Positions 44,353 to 53,323 are shown, numbered from the stretch's first letter. The stretch: 61,117 nt of DNA from Ferruginibacter sp. (GCA_025352695.1 JANXSK010000101.1:1-61117), one strand, 5' to 3'. The notes: a model not told the origin generated them from the letters alone. Program-made: numbers and translations.

Positions 44353-46995
44353 ATGACAGATCCAAAAAGATATTTAATTACTTCTGCATTGCCTTATGCC
44401 AACGGGCCTAAACACATTGGGCATTTGGCAGGAGCTTATTTGCCGGCAGATATTTATGTGCGTTATTTAAGGGCGCAAAAAAAGGATGTAGTGTATGTAT
44501 GTGGCAGTGACGAACATGGGGCTGCTATTACCATTCAGGCGATGAAGGAAGGCACCACGCCACGAGAAATTGTAGACAAGTACCACGCCATGCTAAAAAG
44601 CAATATGGCCGATTTGGGTATTTCGTTTGACATTTATCATCGTACTTCTGCACCCATTCATCATGAAACTGCACAGGAATTTTTCACTGCATTAAATGAC
44701 AAAGGCGATCTGGAAGTAAAAGATACCGAGCAATATTTTGACGAAGAGGCCAACACCTTTTTAGCCGATCGTTACATTGTGGGCACTTGTCCGGTTTGTG
44801 GTAATGAAAATGCTTTTGGTGATCAGTGTGAAAAATGCGGCACTTCTTTAAGCCCTGAAGAACTGATCAACCCGAGGAGTACTTTAAGCGGTAATGCACC
44901 TATAAAAAAAGCTACCAAACATTGGTATTTGCCTTTAAACAGGCATGAAGAATTTTTACGCAAATGGATTCTGGAAGATCATAAAAATGATTGGAAAGCG
45001 AATGTTTTGGGGCAATGTAAAAGTTGGCTGGATGCAGGTTTGCAGCCAAGAGCTGTAACACGTGATCTAGATTGGGGAATTAAAGTACCCAGCCCTCTCG
45101 CCCCCCAAGGGGGGATCTTAGAACCAGAGAATTCGGATGAGCCTTTTGATTATCAAACAGCCGACCCTATTGTTTATGGGCTGCTAAAGGAATTTGTAAG
45201 CAAACATAGAAGCAGTCCTACCGAGGCTGAAAATATTTTATGGCAAATTTTAACGGGTAAAAAATTAGATGGCTATAAATTCAGACGTCAGCATATTATT
45301 GGAAATTTTATTGCACATTTCGTCTGTCTTTCTCAAAAAGTAATAATAGAAGTTGATGGATTGATACATCAGTTAAAAGAAAATCAAATTAGTGATAGCG
45401 AAAGAACAATTGAATTAAATAAGTTTGGTTTTGATGTGATCAGATTTACCAATAATGAGGTAATAGGTGATACAGATAGTGTATTAAACAAGATACTTAA
45501 CAAATTATCGGAAAAGAGTTCAAAAGAATTATACACCAGGAACCCTCCTTTGGAGGGTAGGGAGGCTGTAGAAGCAGGGAAGGTATTGTATGTTTGGTTT
45601 GATGCACCCATAGGTTACATCAGCGCAACCAAACAGTGGGCATTGGACAATAACAAAGATTGGAAACCATACTGGTATAATGAAGATACCAAGCTGGTGC
45701 ATTTTATCGGCAAGGATAATATTGTTTTTCACGCCATTATTTTTCCGGTGATGTTGAAGTTGCATGGAAATGTGTTGCCGGATAATGTACCCAGTAATGA
45801 GTTTATGAATCTGGAAGGAGATAAGATGAGCACAAGCCGTGGATGGAGCATTGAGATGGATGATTACATCAACGATTTTGTAAAGAAAGAAAATGGTGGT
45901 GACCAGATGGTGGATGCGTTGCGCTATTATTTAAATGCCATTGCTCCTGAAACAAAAGACAGTGAGTTTACCTGGAAGGGATTTCAAGATACGGTGAAAG
46001 GTGAACTGGTGGATGTGTTTGGTAATTTTGTAAACAGGGCTTTTGTACTGATGCATAAATTATGCAAGGGCAAAGTACCGGCATTGCATGCGGATATCCT
46101 TGATGATGCAGACAGGAATATGTTTACTGAAATAGCTGCGGCAAAAGCCACCATTGAAAACTTAATAGAAGGATACAAATTTAGGGATGCACAGTATGAA
46201 GTTATTGACATGGCAAGAAAGGGCAATAAATATATGCAGGACAAGCAGCCATGGATAGTAGCGAAAACACTGGAATTAAATCCTGAAGGGCAAAAGTTAA
46301 TTGACAACTGTCTGCACATTTGTTTACAGCTTACTGCAAACCTGGCTGTTTTTATCAATCCATTTTTACCATTTGCAGCAAAGAAAATGTGCTATATGAT
46401 GAAGGTTGTAGATAAGATGCTGGACTGGCAAAATGCAGGCAAACCCAACTTGTTAAGTGTAGGCTATTCGTTGAGAGAACCGCAACTATTGTTCAGAAAA
46501 ATTGATGATACAGAAGTGGCTGAGCAAGTGGAAAAATTAAAAATTAAAAGCGAAAAAATAAAAATGGAAAATGAAAATAAGGAACCTACAGAACAGGGGA
46601 AGTCTTCGATAGCTGTGCAAGCAGCAGTAGGGTCGTTGAATAACTCCCCTTCAGGGGATGGGGGCAAACCCGAAATAAGTTTTGAAGATTTTGCAAAAAT
46701 AGATTTAAAAGTAGGGACCATTTTATCAGCAGAAAAAGTAGCAAAAGCTGATAAATTATTAAAATTAGAAGTTGACCTTGGCTTTGAAGTAAGAACCATC
46801 GTAAGTGGCATTGCATTACATTTTGAACCTGCAGCTATCGTGGGTAAACAAGTTACAGTGGTTACCAATCTTGCCCCAAGAAAAATGAGGGGTATTGAAA
46901 GTAATGGTATGATTCTGATGGCTGAAGATGCAGACGGTAAACTAAAATTTATAAATCCTGATGAAGTGGTTAAAAATGGAAGTGGCGTAAGTTAA
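44353..46995 (+). CDS. metG: Methionyl-tRNA synthetase interrupted in frame by a DUF559-bearing insert
   Basis: An 880-residue class I synthetase charging tRNA-Met, against about 690 in relatives. Catalytic parts: HIGH (21-24), the zinc knuckle CPVCG/CEKCG (146-162), WFDAPIGYISATKQW, and KMSTS (491-495). The anticodon domain and a C-terminal tRNA-binding domain (FEDFAKIDLKVGTIL) follow. Between GIKVP (to 246) and VEAGKVLYVW (from 406) lies a 159-residue insert with a DUF559 nuclease-like domain (about 276-386). A second unusual stretch, rich in Gly/Ser/Asn, is in the linker near residues 745-772. The frame is intact throughout. The insert has no intein splice motifs, so the host enzyme probably carries it as an extra domain. 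Confidence 0.95.
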   Translation: MTDPKRYLITSALPYANGPKHIGHLAGAYLPADIYVRYLRAQKKDVVYVCGSDEHGAAITIQAMKEGTTPREIVDKYHAMLKSNMADLGISFDIYHRTSAPIHHETAQEFFTALNDKGDLEVKDTEQYFDEEANTFLADRYIVGTCPVCGNENAFGDQCEKCGTSLSPEELINPRSTLSGNAPIKKATKHWYLPLNRHEEFLRKWILEDHKNDWKANVLGQCKSWLDAGLQPRAVTRDLDWGIKVPSPLAPQGGILEPENSDEPFDYQTADPIVYGLLKEFVSKHRSSPTEAENILWQILTGKKLDGYKFRRQHIIGNFIAHFVCLSQKVIIEVDGLIHQLKENQISDSERTIELNKFGFDVIRFTNNEVIGDTDSVLNKILNKLSEKSSKELYTRNPPLEGREAVEAGKVLYVWFDAPIGYISATKQWALDNNKDWKPYWYNEDTKLVHFIGKDNIVFHAIIFPVMLKLHGNVLPDNVPSNEFMNLEGDKMSTSRGWSIEMDDYINDFVKKENGGDQMVDALRYYLNAIAPETKDSEFTWKGFQDTVKGELVDVFGNFVNRAFVLMHKLCKGKVPALHADILDDADRNMFTEIAAAKATIENLIEGYKFRDAQYEVIDMARKGNKYMQDKQPWIVAKTLELNPEGQKLIDNCLHICLQLTANLAVFINPFLPFAAKKMCYMMKVVDKMLDWQNAGKPNLLSVGYSLREPQLLFRKIDDTEVAEQVEKLKIKSEKIKMENENKEPTEQGKSSIAVQAAVGSLNNSPSGDGGKPEISFEDFAKIDLKVGTILSAEKVAKADKLLKLEVDLGFEVRTIVSGIALHFEPAAIVGKQVTVVTNLAPRKMRGIESNGMILMAEDADGKLKFINPDEVVKNGSGVS
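45091..45567 (+). mobile_element. Frame-preserving palindrome-bounded DUF559 element inside metG
   Basis: This 477-bp segment (159 codons) encodes a DUF559 domain (TEAENILWQIL, YKFRRQHIIGNFI, VIIEVDGLIHQ, FDVIRFTNNEVI). Its left end, AGCCCTCTCGCCCCCC then AA and GGGGGG (45091-45114), and the reverse complement of its right end, AGCCTCCCTACCCTCC then AAA and GGAGGG (45543-45567), match at 10 of the first 16 positions, and all six differences are transitions. Each end is also an internal palindrome. Removal rejoins GIKVP to VEAGKVLYVW, the normal synthetase sequence. A GTA triplet flanks it on both sides (45085 and 45568), possibly a target duplication. Confidence 0.7.
46644..46665 (-). repeat. 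Solo copy of the metG palindrome family
   Basis: Read on the minus strand, GCCCCCATCCCCTGAAGGGG matches the ends of the DUF559 element (a GCC start, a pyrimidine-rich arm, then CCCC/GGGG around a short A-rich centre). It lies in the linker before the C-terminal tRNA-binding domain of MetRS and is translated as part of NNSPSGDGGK. The surrounding codons (about 46587-46672) look like added sequence, but exact borders cannot be fixed without relatives. Confidence 0.55.
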
Positions 46996-47051
46996 TAATA
47001 CTTACAGACTCAATTTTTACTATTATAATTATTTACTTTTTAATAAATATT

Positions 47052-47080
47052 AACAGGCTTTAACAGCCTGTTTTTATTTT
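47052..47080 (+). terminator. Intrinsic terminator after metG
   Basis: AACAGGCT (47052-47059) pairs with AGCCTGTT (47065-47072) around a five-base loop and is followed by TTTATTTTTT. This is a standard Rho-independent terminator for metG. Confidence 0.85.
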
Positions 47081-47179
47081 TTATGATGCTTTTATAAATT
47101 GTCTTAATTTCGAATTATAAAAAATAGTTGTTTAACTAACTATCCATATGATTTAAATAATTGCGTAAAAGGGATACAT

Positions 47180-49561
47180 ATGAAAAGAATTATAAAAAAA
47201 GTAGCCGTATTAGGAAGTGGAATAATGGGTAGTCGTATTGCCTGCCATTTTGCAGGTATCGGTTTGCAAGTTTTATTGTTGGATATTCAGCCGAAAGCTT
47301 TACCTGCAACTGCAAAAGTTTCGGAGAAAAACAAAATAGTAAATGATGCGTTGGCTGCAGCTATCAAATCAAACCCTTCGCCGGTTTATACCAAAGATGT
47401 TATAAAAAAAATTACTACTGGCAACTTCACAGATAATATGAAAGAGATTGCCCAGTGCGATTGGGTAATAGAAGTGGTGGTAGAGCGTCTCGATATTAAA
47501 CAAGCCGTTTTTACAGAAGTTGAAAAGCATCGCAAACAGGGCACCTTAATTAGTTCCAATACTTCTGGTATTCCAATACACATGATGGCAGAAGGCAGAA
47601 GTGATGATTTTAAAAAGCATTTCTGCGGAACACATTTTTTTAATCCGCCTAGGTATTTGCGGTTGCTGGAAATTATTCCAACACCCTTTACGGATGGGGA
47701 AGTGGTTGATTTTTTAATGGAATATGGAAGCCTTCAATTGGGAAAAACAACTGTATTGTGTAAAGACACGCCAGCGTTTATTGCTAACAGGATAGGCGTA
47801 TTTGGTATGATGGCCATTATGAATACGATGGATAAATTGCAGTTATCTGTTGATGAAATTGAAGCACTAACCGGCCCTATTATTGGCCGACCAAAATCTG
47901 CTACTTTCCGCACTGCAGATGTAGTGGGAATTGATACGTTGGTTAAAGTGGCAAAAGGTGTTTATGAGAATTGTCCGGAGGATGAAGCAAAAGAACAATT
48001 TGTTATTCCTGCCTGGTTAAATAAAATGACAGAAAATAATTGGTTAGGCGATAAAACGGGACAGGGATTTTTTAAGAAGCTGCCAACATCTGAAAAAGGA
48101 GAAAAGGAAATCCAGGTTTTAAACCTTGCTACGCTTGAATATGAGCCACGTAAAAAGCCAAGGTTTGCTACAATTGAAACAGCCAAACCAATAGATGATT
48201 TAAATGCAAGATTAAAAGCTTTGTGTGGTGGTACCGATAAAGCAGGCGAATTTTATCGCCTGTTTCACTATAATTTATTTTCCTACATCTCCTATAGAAT
48301 TCCAGAAATAAGTGACGAATTATATCGTATTGATGATGGTATGATGGCTGGCTTTGGCTGGGAAATTGGAGCCTTTGAAAGTTGGGATGCATTAGGTGTT
48401 GCTAAAACAGTAGCAGCCATGAAAGTAGCTGGTTTTAAAGTAGCACCCTGGGTAGAGGAAATGTTGGCAACCGGTGCAATATCTTTTTATAAAGTAGCAA
48501 ATGGGAAGCGGCTTTACTACGATGCTATTACCAAAGATTACAAAACCATTCCGGGAGGAGATGCATTTATTGTAATGAAAAATTTTACTAACGCAACCAT
48601 TTGGAAAAATAGCGCTTGTCGTACCTATCATTTAGGCGAAGAAGTGGTGGGCCTGGAATGGTACACCAAAATGGGAAGCATCGGCGGAGAAGTGTTAGAA
48701 GGTATTGAAAAGTCAATTGCAATTGCTGAAGAAAAGTACAAGGGATTGGTAATTGCAAATGATGGTCCCAATTTTAGTGCAGGTGCCAACGTGGGAATGA
48801 TATTTATGCTTGCCATCGAACAGGATTATGATGAAATAGATATGGCCATCCGAACGTTTCAAAACACCATGATGAGGGTGCGTTATTCCGGTATTCCGGT
48901 GGTACTTGCACCGCATGGATTGGCGTTGGGTGGCGGTTGTGAAATTTGTTTACATGCTGATAAAGTAATTGCTGCCGCTGAAACATATACCGGATTGGTA
49001 GAAGTAGGTATAGGCGTAATACCTGGTGGCGGTGGCACTAAGGAATTTGTGTTAAAGGCTGCTGATGAAACGCATGATGGTGAAGTTGATACGCTCACTT
49101 TGCAAAACCGGTTTTTAACAATTGCTACAGCAAAAGTGGCTACTTCTGCACAGGAAGCTTTCGATATGGGGATTTACCGCAAAGGAATAGATTTGGTTAG
49201 TGTTAATTTAGGAAGGCGGATAGCGGAAGCTAAACAAGCTGTTATTGAATTGTACAACGATGGTTATGTAATGCCTGTAAAACGTACCGATATTAAAGTA
49301 TTGGGTCGGTCTGCATTGGGTACAATGTTAGCGGGGATCAATGGTATGTACAAAGGCAATTTCGCAACAGACCATGATGTGACCGTTGCTAAAAAATTAG
49401 CGTATGTAATGTGTGGCGGCGATTTAAGTGAACCTACTTTAGTAAGCGAGCAATATTTACTAGATCTTGAAAGAGATGCATTTTTAAGCCTTACCGGAGA
49501 AAAGAAAACGTTGGAAAGAATACAGAGTGTATTAAAAAGTGGTAAGCCTTTAAGGAATTAA
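47180..49561 (+). CDS. 3-hydroxyacyl-CoA dehydrogenase/enoyl-CoA hydratase fusion (FadN-like)
   Basis: A 793-residue fatty-acid beta-oxidation enzyme. The NAD-binding dehydrogenase part comes first (VAVLGSGIMGSRIACHFAG, then GTHFFNPPRYLRLLEIIPT and DTPAFIANRIG). The crotonase part is near residues 500-700, with GPNFSAGANVG, LALGGGCEICLHAD and GLVEVGIGVIPGGGGTKEF; the two glutamates needed for hydration are present. This order, dehydrogenase before hydratase, is that of B. subtilis FadN/YusL, not of E. coli FadB. It would hydrate enoyl-CoA and oxidise the 3-hydroxyacyl product; a thiolase gene would be elsewhere. Confidence 0.92.
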   Translation: MKRIIKKVAVLGSGIMGSRIACHFAGIGLQVLLLDIQPKALPATAKVSEKNKIVNDALAAAIKSNPSPVYTKDVIKKITTGNFTDNMKEIAQCDWVIEVVVERLDIKQAVFTEVEKHRKQGTLISSNTSGIPIHMMAEGRSDDFKKHFCGTHFFNPPRYLRLLEIIPTPFTDGEVVDFLMEYGSLQLGKTTVLCKDTPAFIANRIGVFGMMAIMNTMDKLQLSVDEIEALTGPIIGRPKSATFRTADVVGIDTLVKVAKGVYENCPEDEAKEQFVIPAWLNKMTENNWLGDKTGQGFFKKLPTSEKGEKEIQVLNLATLEYEPRKKPRFATIETAKPIDDLNARLKALCGGTDKAGEFYRLFHYNLFSYISYRIPEISDELYRIDDGMMAGFGWEIGAFESWDALGVAKTVAAMKVAGFKVAPWVEEMLATGAISFYKVANGKRLYYDAITKDYKTIPGGDAFIVMKNFTNATIWKNSACRTYHLGEEVVGLEWYTKMGSIGGEVLEGIEKSIAIAEEKYKGLVIANDGPNFSAGANVGMIFMLAIEQDYDEIDMAIRTFQNTMMRVRYSGIPVVLAPHGLALGGGCEICLHADKVIAAAETYTGLVEVGIGVIPGGGGTKEFVLKAADETHDGEVDTLTLQNRFLTIATAKVATSAQEAFDMGIYRKGIDLVSVNLGRRIAEAKQAVIELYNDGYVMPVKRTDIKVLGRSALGTMLAGINGMYKGNFATDHDVTVAKKLAYVMCGGDLSEPTLVSEQYLLDLERDAFLSLTGEKKTLERIQSVLKSGKPLRN

Positions 49562-49598
49562 ACTAACTGGTCTGGCGGGAACTTTAGACCAGTTAGTT
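49561..49598. terminator. Bidirectional terminator hairpin between convergent genes
   Basis: AACTAACTGGTCT (49561-49573) pairs perfectly with AGACCAGTTAGTT (49586-49598) around a 12-base loop. It fills the 46-base gap between the beta-oxidation gene (+) and the Rieske oxygenase gene (-) and probably serves both. Confidence 0.75.
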
Positions 49599-49607
49599 TA
49601 GCCTACA

Positions 49608-50696
49608 TTAATGATTCATACTTTCTGCCAGCAGGCGGTGAAAATGGTGTGTGCCCTGTTCTCTTGTAACAGAATACCTGCCATGTTTATAAAATCTTGA
49701 TACAACACCTTTCTGTACATTCTGAACAATTTCTTCATCTTCCATTTCAACCTTATCCAAATCACTACCAGCTCCTTTATCGTATTTATCTGCTTTCCAC
49801 ATAAAGGTTAAAAATTCAACTTTAGTTTTATTAACGCCAACCGGGCTTACAATATTTACTGATAAACCCCAGGGGTAAAAATTAAACATCATGTTAGGAT
49901 ATACCCAAAAATAATAAGCTGCCACATTGGTTCCATAATCAATAGACGATGCCGGTAAATCAAAGCAATTGGCAGCATCTTTACTTACACCTAATTGCAA
50001 ACTTGCTTTCGCATACAACTCAGTAGTATAGTCGCCAAAACTTAATGCTGCATTTAATGAGGCATGTACAAAAGGAATGTGAAAACCTTCTAAATAATTT
50101 TCGCAATACAGTGCCCAGTTAGCATCTATATCAAATGATTTATTTAACTCCGGGCGGTAAACAAATTCCTCAATAGGCAGCCAGTGCAAACGCTCCATCA
50201 TTTCACTTAAATAAACATACACATCTTCTTTTTTGTTGAGGCAGGTAAACAATAAATTGCCCCAGTTAAACAATGGCAGCACAGGTAAATTATCAGCGTC
50301 GCACGGAAAATTTTCTACTTCTTTAAATTCCGGCATCGAAACAAATTTGCCAGATAATTCAAATAACCTGCCATGATACTTACACCGTAAATTAGTTGCT
50401 TTACTGCATTGTTTATACGCAATAATATTACCCCTGTGGGTACAAACATTCGACAGGCAGTGAACTTCCCCTTCTGCGTCTTTGGTAAGTAGCAGCGGTT
50501 CATTCAGGTACTTTTCCAGTAAGGTAAAAGGTTGGACATCGCCATTAAATTTCACTAATTCATTACTGCCAATAAATTGCCAGGATGAGGCAAATATTTT
50601 TTCTTTAGCAGCCTCAAAAAGAGTTACACTATTATAAATAGCTGTTGATATGGTATTGGCTTTCGCAATGTTAGGATCAATAAATAAGTGACTCAT
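49608..50696 (-). CDS. Rieske-type aromatic ring-hydroxylating/choline monooxygenase-like oxygenase, alpha subunit
   Basis: A 362-residue Rieske non-heme iron oxygenase. The [2Fe-2S] ligands are in CTHRG and CKYHG (C-x-H ... C-x2-H). The mononuclear iron site reads NYLEGFHIPFVH, with two histidines and an acidic residue expected further on. The closest general type is the choline/carnitine monooxygenase-like group of alpha subunits. No beta subunit, ferredoxin or reductase gene is adjacent, so the electron donor is unknown. The substrate cannot be predicted. Confidence 0.88.
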   Translation of the reverse strand: MSHLFIDPNIAKANTISTAIYNSVTLFEAAKEKIFASSWQFIGSNELVKFNGDVQPFTLLEKYLNEPLLLTKDAEGEVHCLSNVCTHRGNIIAYKQCSKATNLRCKYHGRLFELSGKFVSMPEFKEVENFPCDADNLPVLPLFNWGNLLFTCLNKKEDVYVYLSEMMERLHWLPIEEFVYRPELNKSFDIDANWALYCENYLEGFHIPFVHASLNAALSFGDYTTELYAKASLQLGVSKDAANCFDLPASSIDYGTNVAAYYFWVYPNMMFNFYPWGLSVNIVSPVGVNKTKVEFLTFMWKADKYDKGAGSDLDKVEMEDEEIVQNVQKGVVSRFYKHGRYSVTREQGTHHFHRLLAESMNH

Positions 50697-50845
50697 AAAA
50701 AGGATTATTTAAATTGTAAAATAGTATTTAAAAAAAGTTAGTATGATCGAAGGTATATTTTTTAGTCAGCAATAATTTATATCAACAACACATTACTGTA
50801 AAATAACAAATTTATACGTCCTGATCACTTGCTACACTATTACGA

Positions 50846-50853
50846 TAATTTTG
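50846..50853 (+). promoter_or_regulatory. TAnnTTTG promoter core next to metalloprotease start
   Basis: TAATTTTG fits the Bacteroidota -7 consensus and ends four bases before the ATG at 50858. As with the kinase gene at 12888, this predicts a leaderless or nearly leaderless transcript. Confidence 0.4.
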
Positions 50854-50857
50854 TAAG

Positions 50858-51511
50858 ATGGGAGAAATAGAATTAAAACCGGATGCAAAAAAACTGATCA
50901 TACATTCCGTACTATTTTTTTACGGTGATGCCGCAAGCGATACATTGGGTTTTCAAATTGCTGTAGATATTGCAGATCATTGGAATGCAGCAAAAGGGAA
51001 AGCAAAGATTAAAAATATTGTATATGATGTAATTTTTGATATCCAAAGTCTTTGGGAAAGATCGCTTTCACCAGAAATGGTTTTTGAAAATACCAACCCA
51101 CGAAATAATTATTTCAGGATAGAAGAATATGCATCCGGCAATATTTCCTTTGTAGATGACATAGGCTGCAACACCGGCTATTTTAAATTAGATAACCTCC
51201 TCAATCATTCCACTACCGCAGCGCATGAATATGGACATACAATTGGTTTACACCATCCACAAATAGTAGATATCCGGGGAAAAGGAATTCCGGGTATCAT
51301 GTATCCAAGGGGGACTATTGTTGATGCCATTTACCAATACAGTCCAGTGGCAGTGCCATTGGCACCCGGTGGTACAATAAATCCCATTTACAGAAAAGTA
51401 TTGCAGAAAGATATTGACAATCTCAACTTGCAGCATCTTGCCTACAATTCCTCTGGTAAAGCAATCATCGGAAACTTTAGTAATATTTGGCATCAGCAAC
51501 ATCAGCCTTAA
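50858..51511 (+). CDS. Zinc metalloprotease of the metzincin type
   Basis: A 217-residue protein with the extended zinc motif HEYGHTIGLHH (HExxHxxGxxH) in AAHEYGHTIGLHHPQ, followed by GIMYPRG, a metzincin Met-turn. It probably cleaves peptides. No signal peptide or pro-domain is visible, unusual for this group, so it may be cytoplasmic or exported by another route. The first 130 residues match nothing I recognise. Its end lies 76 bases before the ABC transporter start, with no evidence of a shared function. Confidence 0.75.
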   Translation: MGEIELKPDAKKLIIHSVLFFYGDAASDTLGFQIAVDIADHWNAAKGKAKIKNIVYDVIFDIQSLWERSLSPEMVFENTNPRNNYFRIEEYASGNISFVDDIGCNTGYFKLDNLLNHSTTAAHEYGHTIGLHHPQIVDIRGKGIPGIMYPRGTIVDAIYQYSPVAVPLAPGGTINPIYRKVLQKDIDNLNLQHLAYNSSGKAIIGNFSNIWHQQHQP

Positions 51512-51587
51512 CTGCCACTTATACCAATTTGTATATCTGTCAATAATAAAATCACTTATCTTCAAAGCTCAATCATTAATACAGCTT

Positions 51588-52475
51588 ATGTCAATTCTTT
51601 CTGTTGAAAACCTTTGTAAAAATTACGGGCAGGTGCAGGCACTAAAGGGAGTTAGTTTTAGTGTGCCAAGAGGAACAGTTTTTGGGATATTAGGACCTAA
51701 CGGTAGCGGTAAAACAACACTGTTAGGAATAATTATGGACATACTTAAACCAACCAGTGGCAGTTATAACTTATTTGATGCAACACCTGATGAAACGTAT
51801 CGCCGCAAGATTGGAACATTTTTAGAAACACCTAATTTTTATCATTATTTATCTGCCCAAAAAAATTTAGAAATTGCGGCAGCCTTAAAAGAAAGGGGTG
51901 CTCAAGATATTCCGAGAGTGCTGGATCTGGTGAATCTTACCCAGAGAAAGGATTCTCGTTTTAGCACCTATTCTTTAGGAATGAAACAGCGACTAGCTAT
52001 AGCATCTTGCTTGTTAGGCGATCCTGAAGTATTAATTTTAGATGAACCTACCAACGGACTTGATCCGGTAGGAATTGCAGAAATACGGCAGTTGATAAAG
52101 CAATTGCACCAACAAGGAAAAACTATAATTATGGCTAGCCATTTATTAGATGAAGTAGAAAAAGTTTGTACGCATGTGGCTATTTTAAAAAAGGGAAATT
52201 TGGTAGCAGCCGGAGATGTAAATGAAATATTGGCCAATGAAGATATTGTTGAAATTGGCGCTACAGATATGAAGCAACTGGCAGCTATAGTAACGTCTAT
52301 GCAAGGCCACAGCAATATAAAAAATCAGGATAAAATAATACAACTTTTTTACCCTATTGGTACCGCTGATGTGGAAAGTATTAACAAACATTGTTTTAAT
52401 AGTGGAGTAGTGCTTAATCATTTACAGCTTAAAAAGAAAAGCCTGGAAGCTAAATTTTTTGAATTAACCAACTAA
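51588..52475 (+). CDS. ABC transporter ATP-binding protein
   Basis: A 295-residue ABC ATPase. Motifs: LSVENLCKNYGQVQALKGVS, Walker A LGPNGSGKTTLLGII, Q-loop region, the signature YSLGMKQRLAIA and Walker B VLILDEPTNGLDP, followed by MASHLLDEVEKVCTH. The frame extends to 51414 upstream, but that part overlaps the metalloprotease gene and lies before the usual start, so I chose ATG 51588. It pairs with the permease gene 13 bases downstream to form a small ABC-2 type exporter, perhaps for a lipid, drug or peptide. Confidence 0.92.
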   Translation: MSILSVENLCKNYGQVQALKGVSFSVPRGTVFGILGPNGSGKTTLLGIIMDILKPTSGSYNLFDATPDETYRRKIGTFLETPNFYHYLSAQKNLEIAAALKERGAQDIPRVLDLVNLTQRKDSRFSTYSLGMKQRLAIASCLLGDPEVLILDEPTNGLDPVGIAEIRQLIKQLHQQGKTIIMASHLLDEVEKVCTHVAILKKGNLVAAGDVNEILANEDIVEIGATDMKQLAAIVTSMQGHSNIKNQDKIIQLFYPIGTADVESINKHCFNSGVVLNHLQLKKKSLEAKFFELTN

Positions 52476-52488
52476 TCAACTGTTTTGT

Positions 52489-53316
52489 ATGATAAAATTA
52501 TTGAAGGTAGAATGGATGAAGATCAGAAGCTACAATGCTTTTATTGTGATCAGTGCTTTTTTCGCAGTAGGCGTATTTGCTTCTAATTACCTAGCTTATT
52601 CATTTAAAAAAAATGTTATTGATCCAGCAGATCCAACAGGTTTGATCTCTGCTGGTTCACCTTTTGGTTTTCCAAATGTTTGGCAAACTGTAAGTTACTA
52701 TAGTGGCTTAATGTTGTTATTGCCGGGCTTGTTGTTGCTCATTTTAGTAACCAATGAATTTACTTATAGAACACACAGGCAAAATATTATTGATGGAATT
52801 AGTCGTAATCAATTTACACAAGTAAAGTTATTGATGGGTGTTATTGCAGCCCTAGTATCTACCCTACTTGTTTTTATTGCGGTACTTTTATTTGGATTAC
52901 TTGTCAATACCGGTTCATTTTCATTTTCAGGAATAGTAAATATCTGGTACTTTTTTTTAAAGGCGCTTACCTATAATTTTATAGCAATTTTAATTGGCGT
53001 ATTGGTTAGGCGTACTGGTTTTGCTATTGCGGTATTTTTTATTTACTCGGTGCTGGAAAATGGAATCTCAATTCTTTTGCTTGTGTGGGCAATAAACATA
53101 AAAAAGAACAATAACATCGATCTTGGAAATATGGGAAACTATTTACCAATGAATGCTGCTGATGGATTGCTTTACTCGCCTTTTGATTCCTTTACAAACA
53201 TGGCAAATAAATTTTTACCGTCAGATTATACTTGGCTGGTATTTTTATTAGCAATAATTTACCTGGCTTTATTTTATTTTTGGAGCCAACAAAGAATGCT
53301 AAAATCAGACTTATAA
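52489..53316 (+). CDS. ABC-2 type transporter permease
   Basis: A 275-residue membrane protein with about six helices: one near the N-terminus (NAFIVISAFFAVGVFASNYL), a cluster at 75-190 and one near the C-terminus (WLVFLLAIIYLALFYFW). The early ILVTNEFTYRTHRQNIIDGISRNQF stretch, shown here as NEFTYRTHRQNIIDG, is the cytoplasmic coupling region typical of these permeases. It works with the ATPase encoded just upstream. The substrate is unknown. The gene converges with the TIGR01777 gene, with seven bases between stops. Confidence 0.85.
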   Translation: MIKLLKVEWMKIRSYNAFIVISAFFAVGVFASNYLAYSFKKNVIDPADPTGLISAGSPFGFPNVWQTVSYYSGLMLLLPGLLLLILVTNEFTYRTHRQNIIDGISRNQFTQVKLLMGVIAALVSTLLVFIAVLLFGLLVNTGSFSFSGIVNIWYFFLKALTYNFIAILIGVLVRRTGFAIAVFFIYSVLENGISILLLVWAINIKKNNNIDLGNMGNYLPMNAADGLLYSPFDSFTNMANKFLPSDYTWLVFLLAIIYLALFYFWSQQRMLKSDL

Positions 53317-53323
53317 AATTTAA

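Noticed and set aside
45091..45567. Intein in MetRS
   Set aside because: There is no N-terminal Cys/Ser block A motif and no C-terminal His-Asn at the borders. The ends are DNA palindromes, so protein splicing is unlikely.
45091..45567. DUF559 as a separate gene overlapping metG
   Set aside because: The domain is in the metG reading frame, without an internal start and stop of its own.
51414..51587. Longer N-terminus of the ABC ATPase
   Set aside because: This part overlaps the metalloprotease gene in another frame and precedes the standard ABC start (MSILSVENLCKNYG); ATG 51588 fits better.
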